The notes below the pieces were generated by a model. That model saw only the letters and a program-made list of their open reading frames with translations. It did no database searches and was not told where the DNA came from. From an uncultured Bacteroidales bacterium (GTDB taxonomy: Bacteria > Bacteroidota > Bacteroidia > Bacteroidales > UBA932), in the NCBI GenBank assembly GCA_900316525.1, contig ONDF01000006.1, positions 35,033-99,032 of the forward strand: DNA of 64,000 nt, read 5' to 3'. A program made the position numbers and the translations under genes. Positions 1 to 9,591 of the stretch are shown here, piece by piece (the first letter of the stretch is position 1; each line of letters opens with the position of its first letter).

Positions 1-629
1 TTCATGCTGTTGGCGCCCACGAAGAGTTGGGTGTTGCCGCAGAAAGCCACGTTGGTGACCTTATTGGCCCGATTCGGGTCGCCCAGCTCCACATAGAAGG
101 TGGCAACCAGTTTCTTGGTGGCAGCGTTGTACTCGATCTTCGGATCCTTGACGCGGCAGAACGGCAGGACGCCGATGTCCATCCGGTTCTTGCCTTTCTT
201 GAGTTCGAACGTGTCCTTGCCCGGCTCCGGGTCATAGCAAGGAAGGAGCTTCTGGGTGGAGTACTTGTAAGTGGCGGCAAACACGCGCGTATTGGTGAAC
301 TGGCCGTCGAAACGGACCATCCAGTACTGACCGCTGTCCCTGCCCGGATAATCCTCGGGGGCGCCTCCCCAGGTCGGGGGGACATACCCTTGTTCATAAA
401 CGGTGAGTGCACCGTAGCTGACCGTGGTCACCATCGACCAGGTGGACCAGTCGAATCCCTGGCTCTGGGCCGCTTCGATGCTCATCTTTTCGCCGGTGAC
501 CATATCGATGAGGTTGCCGGTCACCTCCGCGTTGGGGCCTTCAAAGCTGTCCAACTGGAAGAAACTGCAGGAAACGGTCGCGGAAAGCGAGGCCAGCAGC
601 ACGGCGACGGATATGATAAACTTTTTCAT
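1..629 (-). CDS. DUF3823-type SusCD-associated lipoprotein (C-terminus off the window)
   Basis: Reading starts at the ATG at 629 and stays open to the window edge, so about 209 residues are visible and the C-terminus is missing. The N-terminus is a lipoprotein signal (MKKFIISVAVLLASLSATVSC). The following stretch, with LDSFEGPNAEVTGNLIDMVTGE, is the usual opening of DUF3823 proteins, which have a carboxypeptidase-regulatory-like beta fold and are found directly downstream of SusD genes. The start lies 16 bases after the SusD stop, so it is the last visible gene of the esterase-SusC-SusD operon. By analogy it is a surface glycan-binding or structural accessory lipoprotein; no catalytic residues are evident. 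The family call rests on recognising the N-terminal pattern and is good but not certain. Confidence 0.8.
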   Translation of the reverse strand, partial: MKKFIISVAVLLASLSATVSCSFFQLDSFEGPNAEVTGNLIDMVTGEKMSIEAAQSQGFDWSTWSMVTTVSYGALTVYEQGYVPPTWGGAPEDYPGRDSGQYWMVRFDGQFTNTRVFAATYKYSTQKLLPCYDPEPGKDTFELKKGKNRMDIGVLPFCRVKDPKIEYNAATKKLVATFYVELGDPNRANKVTNVAFCGNTQLFVGANSM

Positions 630-645
630 TGCTCGATTCATTTAA

Positions 646-2640
646 TTATTCAGGGAGACGGTTGTTGTCCACAATCCGGTTGTTCTTGTAATTCGGAATG
701 CCGCTGTAATAGTTGCCCGTATAGGAGAGGGTGGGGTTGGAACCCCAGTACTTGGACATCGAAACGACAGGCAGGGCACGGAGGAAGATGTAGGATTCCT
801 TGCCACCGGAGATGTCGGCGAGCGGAATCAGGGTGAGCTTCTTGCCGATGTTCCCCTCTTCCTGGTTCTGGTTGTTGGGATTGTAGTAGCCGCGACGGCG
901 ATAAAGGACATTGGCCCACTTGCTCTCGAAGGCGAACTCCACTTTCCACTCGTGGAGGATGTTATCGATGGTGAGAGCGACATCGTCCTTGAAGCCGGCG
1001 CGATGACGGACCTCGTTCAGGCACTTGGCGGCCAGGGCCTTGTCGCCCAGACCACTCTCGCAGACGGCTTCGGCATAGGTCAGGAGCACCTCGGCGTAGC
1101 GGATGTCATAGTACGGAGACTGGACGATGTCGCTGCTGGCGTTCTGGTCCATGAACTTGCGGGGCGTGAAGCAGTAGGCATTGCGGTTGTTGCCGTTCTT
1201 GTCGGTGGTCAGACCCATGAAGGAAGAGTTGTTGATGTCCTTTCCGCCGTAGGCCCAGATGTAATCCTTCTGGGAGGCATCCTTCGCGTTGGCGCCCTTC
1301 ACATAGAAACTGTAGTTGCCTTCGCCATTGGACTTGGCGTTGGGATACACCTCGACGGTGCCGTCGGGCTTCACCATACCGCCCTGCGCATAGTGGATGG
1401 CTCCGCGGAATTCGGCGCCGGGATACAGGACCCAGGCCTGGAAGCGGGCGTCCTTCAGGAGGAAGGGCTCGTCGATGGTGTTGTAGTGCTTGTAAGAAGC
1501 CACCTTGTCGGCGGTGAACTCAACCTCGGGATCGCTCATATAGACGTTCTCGTCACCGTTCACCAGGGTCTGGATCTTGCCGTCCTTGCGGCCGCGGGTG
1601 GTCTCGTCGGTGTAGTAGTCGTACTCGTCGGCGAGGTTCAGCGTGACCGCATAGCTGGCGACACCGGTTCCGGTGTAACCGGAGGCCCACTGGTTGGGCA
1701 CCCAGTTCTGTGCGCCGTTGGTGTCGTCACCGCCGGTCCTGTAAGAACGGCCGAAGAGACCTTCATCCTTCTGCCAAGTCTGGAACAGGTTGGTCAGGTT
1801 GGTGATGGCGCTCTTGATGTCGGAAGGATCCGCGCCGTAAAGCTTGTAGCCGGAGTCGGCGGCCATCACCTTGGACGCCGCGTCGATGGCTTTCTGATAA
1901 TAGACGTTGGCATAGCTCTTCTCCATGTAGGAGAGTTTCTTCTGGACAGCCTCATAGTTGCTGTTCAGCGTGGCACGGTCCCAGTACTTGCTCACGGAAG
2001 CGGCCCACAGGGCGGCACGGGCTTCCAGGGCGTAGGCGGAATACCTGGTGGCACGCATCTCCTGCGTCTGCTTCTCAGGCAGCAGCTGAGCCGCTTCCTC
2101 GAACTGATCGAGGACCCAGTCCCAAGTCTCTTTCTCCGTGGAACGCGGAACATATAGCTTGTCCTCCTCCTCGGTACCATAGTACTTGTCGAGAGGTTCT
2201 GTCACGATAGGAACGCCACCGTAGATGCGGACACTGGCGAAATAGTAGTAAGCGCGGATGAACAGGGCCTCGCCCTTGTATGCGTCAGCCGCCTTGTCGT
2301 CCAGGACGCCCTTCTCGCGGCAATCCTCGACGGCCTGGAGGAACACGTTCACGGCACGGACCTGCGTGTAGTTCCAGAAGCCCGAAACGGTATTCCCGTA
2401 GGACGGAAGGTCGCGGGCGCCAGCGCCGAAGAACTGGTTCTTGTCATTGTCGGAAAGGCCGATTCCCGGCAGGGAGGAATACAGGTTGGCCAGCAGGGAA
2501 AGCAGGCCGTTCTCCGTATTCAGGAGGTCTTCGGCCGCCACCTTGCTCAGGTCACCTTCCATGCTGTCGAAAAACTTGTCACAGGAAGAAATCCCGAGAG
2601 AGAGTCCGGCAATGAGGATAAAAGCGAATATCTTTTTCAT
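646..2640 (-). CDS. RagB/SusD-family glycan-binding lipoprotein
   Basis: 664 residues. A lipoprotein signal (FILIAGLSLGISSC) is followed by DKFFDSMEGDLSKVAAEDLL, the typical SusD N-terminus. The TPR-like helical core (about residues 90-240) and the C-terminal block with YDIRYAEVLLTYAEAVCESG and CLNEVRHRAGF are diagnostic of RagB/SusD. Family members sit on the outer leaflet, capture oligosaccharides and close the SusC barrel as a lid. It lies 12 bases after the SusC stop, the standard order. It is somewhat longer than typical SusD proteins (500-600 residues), with the extra length spread in the middle loops. The ligand cannot be read from sequence; neighbours suggest an acylated hemicellulose. 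Confidence 0.95.
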   Translation of the reverse strand: MKKIFAFILIAGLSLGISSCDKFFDSMEGDLSKVAAEDLLNTENGLLSLLANLYSSLPGIGLSDNDKNQFFGAGARDLPSYGNTVSGFWNYTQVRAVNVFLQAVEDCREKGVLDDKAADAYKGEALFIRAYYYFASVRIYGGVPIVTEPLDKYYGTEEEDKLYVPRSTEKETWDWVLDQFEEAAQLLPEKQTQEMRATRYSAYALEARAALWAASVSKYWDRATLNSNYEAVQKKLSYMEKSYANVYYQKAIDAASKVMAADSGYKLYGADPSDIKSAITNLTNLFQTWQKDEGLFGRSYRTGGDDTNGAQNWVPNQWASGYTGTGVASYAVTLNLADEYDYYTDETTRGRKDGKIQTLVNGDENVYMSDPEVEFTADKVASYKHYNTIDEPFLLKDARFQAWVLYPGAEFRGAIHYAQGGMVKPDGTVEVYPNAKSNGEGNYSFYVKGANAKDASQKDYIWAYGGKDINNSSFMGLTTDKNGNNRNAYCFTPRKFMDQNASSDIVQSPYYDIRYAEVLLTYAEAVCESGLGDKALAAKCLNEVRHRAGFKDDVALTIDNILHEWKVEFAFESKWANVLYRRRGYYNPNNQNQEEGNIGKKLTLIPLADISGGKESYIFLRALPVVSMSKYWGSNPTLSYTGNYYSGIPNYKNNRIVDNNRLPE

Positions 2641-2652
2641 GATCTTGCAGGA

Positions 2653-5600
2653 TTAGAAGTTGAGGTTGAAGCCGAAGCTGTAGGTCTTGTTGATCTGGAA
2701 TTCACCACCGGCACGACCCTGGTCATTGGATTCCGGATCCACATACTTCAGGTACTTGGAGCAGAAGGTCAGGAGGTTGCCGCCGTTGAAGAACACGCGG
2801 GCGCTCTTGATGCCGGCCTTCTTGAGGAAGTTCGGGCTCACACGGTAACCCAGTTCAATGGTCTTCAGACGAAGGTAGGTGGCATCCACGAAGTTGTAGG
2901 GCTGGTTGGAGCCATACATCGGGGCGTTGTAGGAGCCGACTTGGCTCAGACGCACGAGGGCCGGCCAGAAGCCTGCGGTCCACTGCGTGGCGGGATCCCA
3001 AGGATCGTCACCGTAGTGGGTCACGTGATAGGCGTCCGTGTACTGCGAAGGCAGGTAGTTGAGGTAGCCGTAGCCGGAATAGGCGCTGAGGCCGTAGCCC
3101 TTCCACTTCATCGTGGCGCCGTTGAACAGGAGACTGAAGTCGAAGTTCTTGTAGCTGCCGCTGAACGTGAGGCCGAACTGGAGGGGCGGGTTTCCGCTGC
3201 CCCAGGTGTAGTAGACGTCGTCGCTGTCGATATAGCCGTTACCGTTACGGTCTTCGATCTGGTACTGACCCACGATGAGGCCGCGGTTTCCTTCACTGGA
3301 GCTGAGGGCGGAGTACAGGATCTGACTGCTGCTGGCCTGGTCAATGGAAGTGAAACGCTCGCCCGTCCAATGATAGGTGCTACCACCGAAGGCGCCGTTC
3401 CAGCGGTTGAGCTGGGCACCCTTCCAGTAGGCCATCTGGGAGCCGTAATCCGTATTGGTCTTCTCGCTCTCGATGTAAGTCTGGCGATAGCGGGAGAAGG
3501 TGGCCGTACCCTGGATGCGGTAGGAGAAATTACCGATGCTGTTGCGGTGGTACAGGGTGAGTTCGAGACCCTGCGTCTCATTGCGGTTCAGGTTCTCCTG
3601 AGGGATGGAGACGGCATAGAAATCAGGAAGGTCGACCTTACGCCTTGCGGCCGTGCCGATCACCTGGCGACGGAACCAGTCGAAAGTACCGCCGAACTTG
3701 CCCTGCCAGACTTCCCAGTCCACACCGAAGTCCTGCATCCGGACCTTCGCCCAGGTGAGGACCGTGTTGGCCACGGAGTTGTTGGCATAACCGGTCGTGG
3801 TCTTTCCATCGGAGAACACCCAGGATCCGCTCTGGTCGTAACCGTTGATGTAAGCGTAGGCACCGCCCTGCGGGGAGCCGGTGAAACCGTCGGACCAGCG
3901 GAACTTGAGGTTGTTCACGGCCGGGAAGAGGTTCTTGAAGAATCTTTCCTCGGAGATTCTCCAACCCACGGAGTAGGACGGGAACAGGCTCCAACGCTTG
4001 CCCTTCTGGTACATGTAGCTGCCGTCATAACGGCCCATCACCTCCACGAGGTATTTGCCCATGTAGTTGTAGTTGATACGGCCGATGTAACCGGCGGTGC
4101 GGTTGGTGGAACGGGTACCCTGGTTGCTGCTGCGGGAATCAAGCAGACCCTTGTTGATCACATCGTGCGTATAGAGGAACTGCTCCTTGTCGGGGCCATA
4201 GTAGCGGGAGGCGCCGACCATCGCATTGGTGATGCTGGTCAGTTCGCCACCGAGCATCGCAGACACATTGTGACGGCCGAACTGACGGTCGAACAGGGCC
4301 TGGACACGGCCGTAGATGCGGGTGTTGTCGTTCCACATCTCAGCATATTCGGTCTCGTTACGGGCGTTGGCCCAAGTGTAGGCCGGCGCATCCGACATAT
4401 AATCGTAGAGGATGAAGCTCTTCACCAGGGTGCGCTGCTTGCTGCGGCCGAAGTCGTAGGCGCCGGTGGCCTGGAACTTGAGCCCCTTCAGGAACGGAGC
4501 CTCATAGGTGAAATCGACGGTGTTGCTGAAGTCCTTGCGGTCCGTCTTGGTGAAACCGGTCGTCTCGGGATCCAGCAGGGCCACCGGGTTGAGGTGCTCC
4601 TCCACATCCGTGTAGTGGGAAGGATTGTTCTTGGGGTGAACGCCCACGGTCGGGTTGGACTGATAGATGTAGTAGAAGATGTTCCAGTCCAGGTCGAAGT
4701 CGCCCATGCCCTGGTTGGTGCTCTGGCGGAAGTTCGTGGTGTAACGCATCGTGAGTTCCGGGAGGAGCTTCACGGACACGTTACCATTGAAGCCATAACG
4801 CTTGTAGCCGTAGGCTTCGCCCTTCAGGATGGGGTTATCGTCGGCGTAGCTGCCACCGAAGTAGTAATTCACCAGGTCGTTGCCGCCCATGATGGAGACG
4901 TTGTACTGCTGGTTGAAAGCAGCCTTCCGGTAAACCTCATTGTACCAGTCGGTGTAGATGGCATCGTGGACCTTGCCCTCGGCGTCCGTCCAAGTCTCGG
5001 CGCCGCTCTCGTAGGCGGCGATCTGCGCATCGGCCCAGCGGTGGCCCATCTTGCCCACGTCGGACATGGCATTCTCCCACTTCATGAAGGAGGTCCAGCT
5101 TTCCACCTTGCGGGGGACGACGGGCTGGGCGAAGCTCAGGTTGGCGCTGAAGTTCACGCTCGGCTTCTTCACCTGACCCTTCTTGGTGGTGATGAGGATC
5201 ACGCCGTTCTGGGCGCCGAGACCGTAGATGGTCGCGGAAGCGTCCTTCAGGACGGAGATGCTCTCGATGTCCTCGGGGTTCAGTTCCTGCAGGACGGAGA
5301 GGTCGGTGTAGCTTTCAAGCGCGTTGGGGTCCTGGTTCCAGGTGGTGGACTTACGGGTACGGGTGGTGGAACGGACGACACCGTCCACGACCACCATCGG
5401 GGTACCGAAGCCACGGAGGTTGATTTCGGAGGCGAAGGCGCCCGGCTTGCCGCTGTTCTGGGTGATCAGCAGGCCCGGGATCTTGCCCTGGAGGGCGGCG
5501 ACACCGTCGGCCGTCTTGGTGGCGGCGATGTCCTCGGAACGGATCTGCGTGATGGCGCCGGTGAGGGACTCCCTCTTCTGGACGCCGTAACCGACGACGA

Positions 5601-5922
5601 CGGTTTCGTTCAGCATTTCTGAGTCTTCCACCAGGATGACATCCATCTTCGCCGTCGCTTTCAGCACGCGGGTTTCGAAACCGATGGACGAGATCTCGAG
5701 GAGAGCGTCTGCAGGGACCGAGAGGGTAAAGTTACCGTCGATGTCGGTAGCCGTACCGTTGGTGGTTCCCTGCTGCAGGATGGAGGCGCCGATGATCGGC
5801 TCCTTCATCGCATCCGTGACCGTACCGGTCACCGTGATGTTCTGAGCCAGCAACGCCGAGGCGCCGAGAACGAGTCCCAGAGCCACGGACATTGCCCGCT
5901 TGAGCAGGTTGGTTTGTCTCAT
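2653..5922 (-). CDS. SusC-family TonB-dependent outer membrane transporter
   Basis: 1089 residues. A signal peptide (ending near ASALLAQ) is followed by a carboxypeptidase-regulatory-like domain at about residues 28-110 (VTGTVTDAMKEPIIGASI), then a TonB-dependent plug beginning at NETVVVGYGVQKRESLTGAI, and a C-terminal 22-strand barrel ending in the usual aromatic-rich strand (YSFGFNLNF). It imports oligosaccharides across the outer membrane, powered by TonB-ExbBD, together with the SusD encoded 12 bases downstream. The preceding esterase gene ends 26 bases upstream, so the gene is part of the esterase-SusCD operon. Length and domain order are normal. Confidence 0.96.
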   Translation of the reverse strand: MRQTNLLKRAMSVALGLVLGASALLAQNITVTGTVTDAMKEPIIGASILQQGTTNGTATDIDGNFTLSVPADALLEISSIGFETRVLKATAKMDVILVEDSEMLNETVVVGYGVQKRESLTGAITQIRSEDIAATKTADGVAALQGKIPGLLITQNSGKPGAFASEINLRGFGTPMVVVDGVVRSTTRTRKSTTWNQDPNALESYTDLSVLQELNPEDIESISVLKDASATIYGLGAQNGVILITTKKGQVKKPSVNFSANLSFAQPVVPRKVESWTSFMKWENAMSDVGKMGHRWADAQIAAYESGAETWTDAEGKVHDAIYTDWYNEVYRKAAFNQQYNVSIMGGNDLVNYYFGGSYADDNPILKGEAYGYKRYGFNGNVSVKLLPELTMRYTTNFRQSTNQGMGDFDLDWNIFYYIYQSNPTVGVHPKNNPSHYTDVEEHLNPVALLDPETTGFTKTDRKDFSNTVDFTYEAPFLKGLKFQATGAYDFGRSKQRTLVKSFILYDYMSDAPAYTWANARNETEYAEMWNDNTRIYGRVQALFDRQFGRHNVSAMLGGELTSITNAMVGASRYYGPDKEQFLYTHDVINKGLLDSRSSNQGTRSTNRTAGYIGRINYNYMGKYLVEVMGRYDGSYMYQKGKRWSLFPSYSVGWRISEERFFKNLFPAVNNLKFRWSDGFTGSPQGGAYAYINGYDQSGSWVFSDGKTTTGYANNSVANTVLTWAKVRMQDFGVDWEVWQGKFGGTFDWFRRQVIGTAARRKVDLPDFYAVSIPQENLNRNETQGLELTLYHRNSIGNFSYRIQGTATFSRYRQTYIESEKTNTDYGSQMAYWKGAQLNRWNGAFGGSTYHWTGERFTSIDQASSSQILYSALSSSEGNRGLIVGQYQIEDRNGNGYIDSDDVYYTWGSGNPPLQFGLTFSGSYKNFDFSLLFNGATMKWKGYGLSAYSGYGYLNYLPSQYTDAYHVTHYGDDPWDPATQWTAGFWPALVRLSQVGSYNAPMYGSNQPYNFVDATYLRLKTIELGYRVSPNFLKKAGIKSARVFFNGGNLLTFCSKYLKYVDPESNDQGRAGGEFQINKTYSFGFNLNF

Positions 5923-5948
5923 ATGGGTTAATGGTTAGTTGGTAGTTG

Positions 5949-7127
5949 CTACTTGAAGAGCTTCTGGGCGAAGGTGTTCAGGTACAGGCGCCAGTTGGCC
6001 CAGACGTGACCGCCCTCGGAGACGAAGAATTCGTGGTCGAGGCCCTGCTCGGTGAGGGTCTTGTCCAGGGTCTTGGAGCCTTCGAAGAGGAAGTCGGTGT
6101 TGCCACAGGCGAGGAAGTAGAGCTTCACGCCGGCTTTCTTGAGGGTAGCGACCTGCTCAGGCGTGGCGGAACCGGCGGCGGACAGGGGGCAGATGTAGTC
6201 GAACATCTCCGGATAGAGGTTGGAGGCGGTGATGGTGTGGCCGCCGCCCATGGACAGACCGGCGATGGCGCGGGAAGCGGGCTTCGCGATGGCGCGGAAG
6301 TTCTTCTCGATGAACGGGACGATCTCCTCGCAGAGGCTGATCACGTAGCCGTTCATGAGCTTGTTGCGCTCGGCCTCGGGCATCTTGGCCAGGGCTTCGC
6401 GGTCATAGCGCATCTGCATCGGCTTCTGCGGGATGCCGAGGGTGCCGGCGGCGGCCTGGTTGCCGTTGCCGTTCGGCATGACGACGATCATCGGCTCGGC
6501 AAGACCCTTCTCGATGAGGTTGTCCAGGATCTGGGCGGCGCGGCCCATGGAGGTCCAGGCTTCCTCGTCACCACCGGCGCCATGCAGGAGGTAAAGGACC
6601 GGATACTTCTTTTTGGGGTTGTTCTCGTAGCCGTACGGGGTGTACACCGTCAGGCGGCGGTCCATGCCGAGGACGTTGCTGTGATACCAGGGATGGCTCA
6701 CGGTGCCGTGCTGGGTGGCCTCGTTGTAGTTCTCGGTACGCTTGCCCGGGACGATGAGCATCGGAAGGAAGCGGGTGCCGTCACGCTGGACATAGATGTT
6801 CTGCGGGTCGTTCACCGCGACACCGTCCACGACGAAGTTGTAGGTGTAGATCTCCGGCTCCGGGAGCGGGATCTTCACTTCCCAGACGTTGCCGGGGCCG
6901 CGGAACATGTCGATGGTGCCGCCGTAGGGGTTCGGCATCCAGGAGCCGCTGAGCTTCACGACGGTGGCGTAGTCGGCCTTCAGGCGGAAGGTGACGCTGT
7001 CGTTCTGGATCTCCGGGGAGATCACGGGACGCTGACGGCCGCCGAAGTTGAAGTTGGCCAGTTCCTGCGCGTTCATCGTGCCGGCGATGGCCAGGCAGAG
7101 GGCGATGGAGGAAAGGATACGTTTCAT
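5949..7127 (-). CDS. CE1-type esterase with N-terminal CBM48-like domain
   Basis: 392 residues with a signal peptide (MKRILSSIALCLAIAGTMNAQ). Residues about 25-115 form an isoamylase-N/CBM48-like beta domain (FRLKADYATVVKLSGSW; VWEVKIPLPEPEIYTYNF). Residues about 135-390 are an alpha/beta hydrolase of the esterase-D/CE1 type: oxyanion region YLLHGAGGDE, nucleophile Ser292 in AGLSMGGG, acid Asp in GNTDFLF, His in EGGHVWANWR. This arrangement is common in secreted Bacteroidetes feruloyl and acetyl-xylan esterases in xylan PULs. It lies between a second esterase (33 bases upstream) and SusC. Release of ferulate or acetate from hemicellulose is inferred from family and context; the exact acyl group is unknown. 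Confidence 0.88.
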   Translation of the reverse strand: MKRILSSIALCLAIAGTMNAQELANFNFGGRQRPVISPEIQNDSVTFRLKADYATVVKLSGSWMPNPYGGTIDMFRGPGNVWEVKIPLPEPEIYTYNFVVDGVAVNDPQNIYVQRDGTRFLPMLIVPGKRTENYNEATQHGTVSHPWYHSNVLGMDRRLTVYTPYGYENNPKKKYPVLYLLHGAGGDEEAWTSMGRAAQILDNLIEKGLAEPMIVVMPNGNGNQAAAGTLGIPQKPMQMRYDREALAKMPEAERNKLMNGYVISLCEEIVPFIEKNFRAIAKPASRAIAGLSMGGGHTITASNLYPEMFDYICPLSAAGSATPEQVATLKKAGVKLYFLACGNTDFLFEGSKTLDKTLTEQGLDHEFFVSEGGHVWANWRLYLNTFAQKLFK

Positions 7128-7160
7128 GGGTTTTGTGTTTAAAATGGTTTATTGGTTTGT

Positions 7161-7970
7161 TTAGAATGATTTTCCGACTTTCTGGAGCGTCTTGGGCAGG
7201 CAGCCCTTCCAGAACGCCCAGTCGTGGGTGCCGTCCCGCTCGACCCAGTCGCAGGTGATGCCGTTCTTGACCATGTGGTCATACAGTTTCTTGGAATCGG
7301 CGTTGTTGACCGTCATGTCCGACGTGCCCACCTCGATGGTGAACGCGGGAAAGACCGACTTGTCCGGCGCGGAGGTGATGTTGTTCTTCGGATCCATGCC
7401 CCACCAGGAGGCGGCCGGGCTCATCGCATAGGCGTAGGTGAATTTCTGCGGGAACTTGGTGGCATGCCACAGCGTGCCGAAGCCGCCCATGGACAAGCCG
7501 GCGATGGCCCGCTTGCCGTTGCAGTGGAAATCGGCCTCGACCTGGGCCATGAGCTCTTTCTCGAAATAATCCTCGTAGCCGTCCCTGACATAGAACTTGT
7601 CCAGGCCGTTGGGCATGATGATCACCATGGGGACTCCCCCGCTCTTCTGGTACTGGTCGGCGAGGTAGGCGGCGTTGCCCTTGTCCAGCCAGCAGCGGTT
7701 ATGGGTGGCGTTCTGGTTGTTGTCCTCATACCCATGCAGCAGGTACAGGAAAGGATAGGTCTTTTTCTCGTCATAGCCGTTGGGGAGCCAGACGGAATAC
7801 GTCATGTCCCGGTTCATGGCCTGGCTGTGCACGGAACGGTCCATCGCCACAGACTGCGCTTCCACCTGGCCGGGGTCGATTTCGCCCCAGGGATCGTTGT
7901 CCTTGGTCTGGCTAGTGCCGCAGGAAACCATTCCTACCGCAGCCACAAACAGGATGATACGTCTTTTCAT
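7161..7970 (-). CDS. CE1-type esterase lipoprotein
   Basis: 269 residues. The N-terminus MKRRIILFVAAVGMVSC is a lipoprotein signal, so the enzyme is probably anchored in a membrane. The single domain is an alpha/beta hydrolase of the esterase-D/CE1 family: YLLHGYEDNNQNATH, nucleophile Ser160 in AGLSMGGFG, Asp in EVGTSDMTV, and His in DGTHDWAFWK. No CBM48-like domain is present, unlike its downstream neighbour. The start codon overlaps the stop of the carboxylesterase gene by one base (TAATG), implying translational coupling. It probably acts on acetyl or feruloyl esters of imported or surface-bound glycan; substrate inferred from context only. Confidence 0.87.
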   Translation of the reverse strand: MKRRIILFVAAVGMVSCGTSQTKDNDPWGEIDPGQVEAQSVAMDRSVHSQAMNRDMTYSVWLPNGYDEKKTYPFLYLLHGYEDNNQNATHNRCWLDKGNAAYLADQYQKSGGVPMVIIMPNGLDKFYVRDGYEDYFEKELMAQVEADFHCNGKRAIAGLSMGGFGTLWHATKFPQKFTYAYAMSPAASWWGMDPKNNITSAPDKSVFPAFTIEVGTSDMTVNNADSKKLYDHMVKNGITCDWVERDGTHDWAFWKGCLPKTLQKVGKSF

Positions 7971-9424
7971 TATTTAAGTTCGGATTTTATATTGATAATC
8001 AGGGTCTTGGGATAAGCTTCCCACTCCGGGAGCCCTTCGGCGGACGGGACGCCCGTCTTCGCGAAGTTCGTCCAGGCGCGACTCACGCGGTGGCCGAGCT
8101 CGACAGCATCGTCTCCCCCGCCCGTGAAGGTTCGGTGCAGGAGGACATTGTCGAAGACGAAGGGGATTTCAATGCAGTGGGTGCTACCCAGGGCGCCGTC
8201 CAGGACGGGTGACTCCCACGTGAACTGATACATATACACGGGCGCGCAACCCGCGGACGCGCGATCCTGCGCCTGCCGGAGCGCCAGGGGCTTGAAGATG
8301 GGGTCTTCCTGGTCCCGGGTGAACTCGTGATAGACTGTGCCGATAATGACGGGGACGTCCTTCGACAGGGACAGGGCCTCGGCCGTGCCGGGCTGGGCGG
8401 GGATGATTTCGCCATCCACCACGGGCACCTGGCCGAACAGGATGGCGTCCAGGAGGTTTGCCGGGAAGGCGCCGTCCTCGCGGGCCTCCTCTCCGACCTT
8501 CTTCATGGCCGCATCATAAGCGGCGAACAGCCTATCGTAAGGGACGGTGGCGACTTCCTCGATCCGGGAAGGGGTCAGGCCCAGGTTCGCGACCGTGGCC
8601 ACGCCGATCCGGCGGGAATACTTGGGAGAAAGGAGATTGGTGATGGAACCGCTCTCAACGATGGCCTTGGAGAACAGTCCCTTCGCGGAAGGCATCGCCA
8701 TCAGGGTGGACACCTTGCCACCGCCGCCGCTCTGGCCGAAGATGGTCACGTTCGCGGGATCGCCGCCGAAATTGGCGATGTTGTCGCGGACCCACTCCAG
8801 TGCCTTGACGATGTCCATCATCCCGAGGTTGCCGCTGTGCGCGTACTTGGCGCCGAAGGCGGAAAGGTCCAGGAAACCGAGGACATTAAGCCGATGGTTC
8901 AGGGAAACCACCACCACGCCGTGGTCGCGGGCCAGGTTCGTGCCGTCGTAGCAGATGAGTTCCTGGCCAGAGCCTTCACGAAAGCCCCCCCCGTGCAACC
9001 AAACCATTACGGGGCGTTTCTTCCCGTCATGGATGCCGCCGGTCCACACATTGACCCGGAGGCAGTCCTCGTCGTGGAAACCATCATCCCAGTGCATCGT
9101 GAAGGCCTGGTCGTCGGACCACCAGCCGGAACGGGCGGGCGCCGGCGCCGTGGGGCCGAACGCCCGGCTGGGACGGACGTCCGTCCACGGGTCGGGATCG
9201 ACGGCCGGGGCGAAACGCTCCGCCTTGGCGTAAGGAATACCCTTGTAGATGAAAACACCGTCGTCGACATAGCCGGCCACGGGACCGGACACCGTTTTGA
9301 CAGTCGTCTGCTTGGCAGAAGTTTCCAGGCTGCCGACGCACTCGACAATCCTCCGGGACGGCTGTCCGCAGGAGACGACGAGCGTCGCAGCGAGCAAAAG
9401 GGCGGGGTTGGGTTTCAGTGTCAT
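7970..9424 (-). CDS. Type-B carboxylesterase, internally shortened
   Basis: 484 residues; first gene of the esterase-SusCD operon. Carboxylesterase B hallmarks are present: oxyanion HGGGFREGSG, nucleophile Ser232 in TIFGQSGGGG, Glu in VYHEFT and His in STHCIEIPFVF. Between the Glu and His motifs only about 48 residues remain, whereas relatives usually have about 80-90; the junction contains LRQAQDRASAGC. All triad residues survive, so activity is possible but the cap region must be altered. Such enzymes in PULs are usually called para-nitrobenzyl-type esterases and probably remove acyl groups from glycans. The N-terminus (LLLAATLVVSCGQPS) looks like a lipoprotein signal. Confidence 0.85.
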   Translation of the reverse strand: MTLKPNPALLLAATLVVSCGQPSRRIVECVGSLETSAKQTTVKTVSGPVAGYVDDGVFIYKGIPYAKAERFAPAVDPDPWTDVRPSRAFGPTAPAPARSGWWSDDQAFTMHWDDGFHDEDCLRVNVWTGGIHDGKKRPVMVWLHGGGFREGSGQELICYDGTNLARDHGVVVVSLNHRLNVLGFLDLSAFGAKYAHSGNLGMMDIVKALEWVRDNIANFGGDPANVTIFGQSGGGGKVSTLMAMPSAKGLFSKAIVESGSITNLLSPKYSRRIGVATVANLGLTPSRIEEVATVPYDRLFAAYDAAMKKVGEEAREDGAFPANLLDAILFGQVPVVDGEIIPAQPGTAEALSLSKDVPVIIGTVYHEFTRDQEDPIFKPLALRQAQDRASAGCAPVYMYQFTWESPVLDGALGSTHCIEIPFVFDNVLLHRTFTGGGDDAVELGHRVSRAWTNFAKTGVPSAEGLPEWEAYPKTLIINIKSELK

Positions 9425-9525
9425 AACAAACGGTTTTCGTCCAATGCAAAGTTCCTAAATAAGCCGCACAATCCTTTTTTGTGCTTTTCAATAGTTTTCG
9501 TATCCGTACTTCGTACCCGCGCATT

Positions 9526-9553
9526 TGTTCAAACTTCTTTCTATTTGTTCAAA
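9526..9553. promoter_or_regulatory. Direct repeat TGTTCAAA x2, candidate regulator sites between divergent genes
   Basis: In the 167-base gap between the carboxylesterase (minus) and the hybrid regulator (plus), TGTTCAAA occurs at 9526-9533 and 9546-9553, exactly 20 bases apart, each preceded by ATT. The same octamer pair recurs at 17103 and 17124. A degenerate -7 box TATCTTTA (9560-9567) follows for the plus strand. A site for the AraC-type domain of the regulator is an inference. Confidence 0.55.
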
Positions 9554-9591
9554 AATGACTATCTTTACGGGTAATAACCGACAAAACACCT

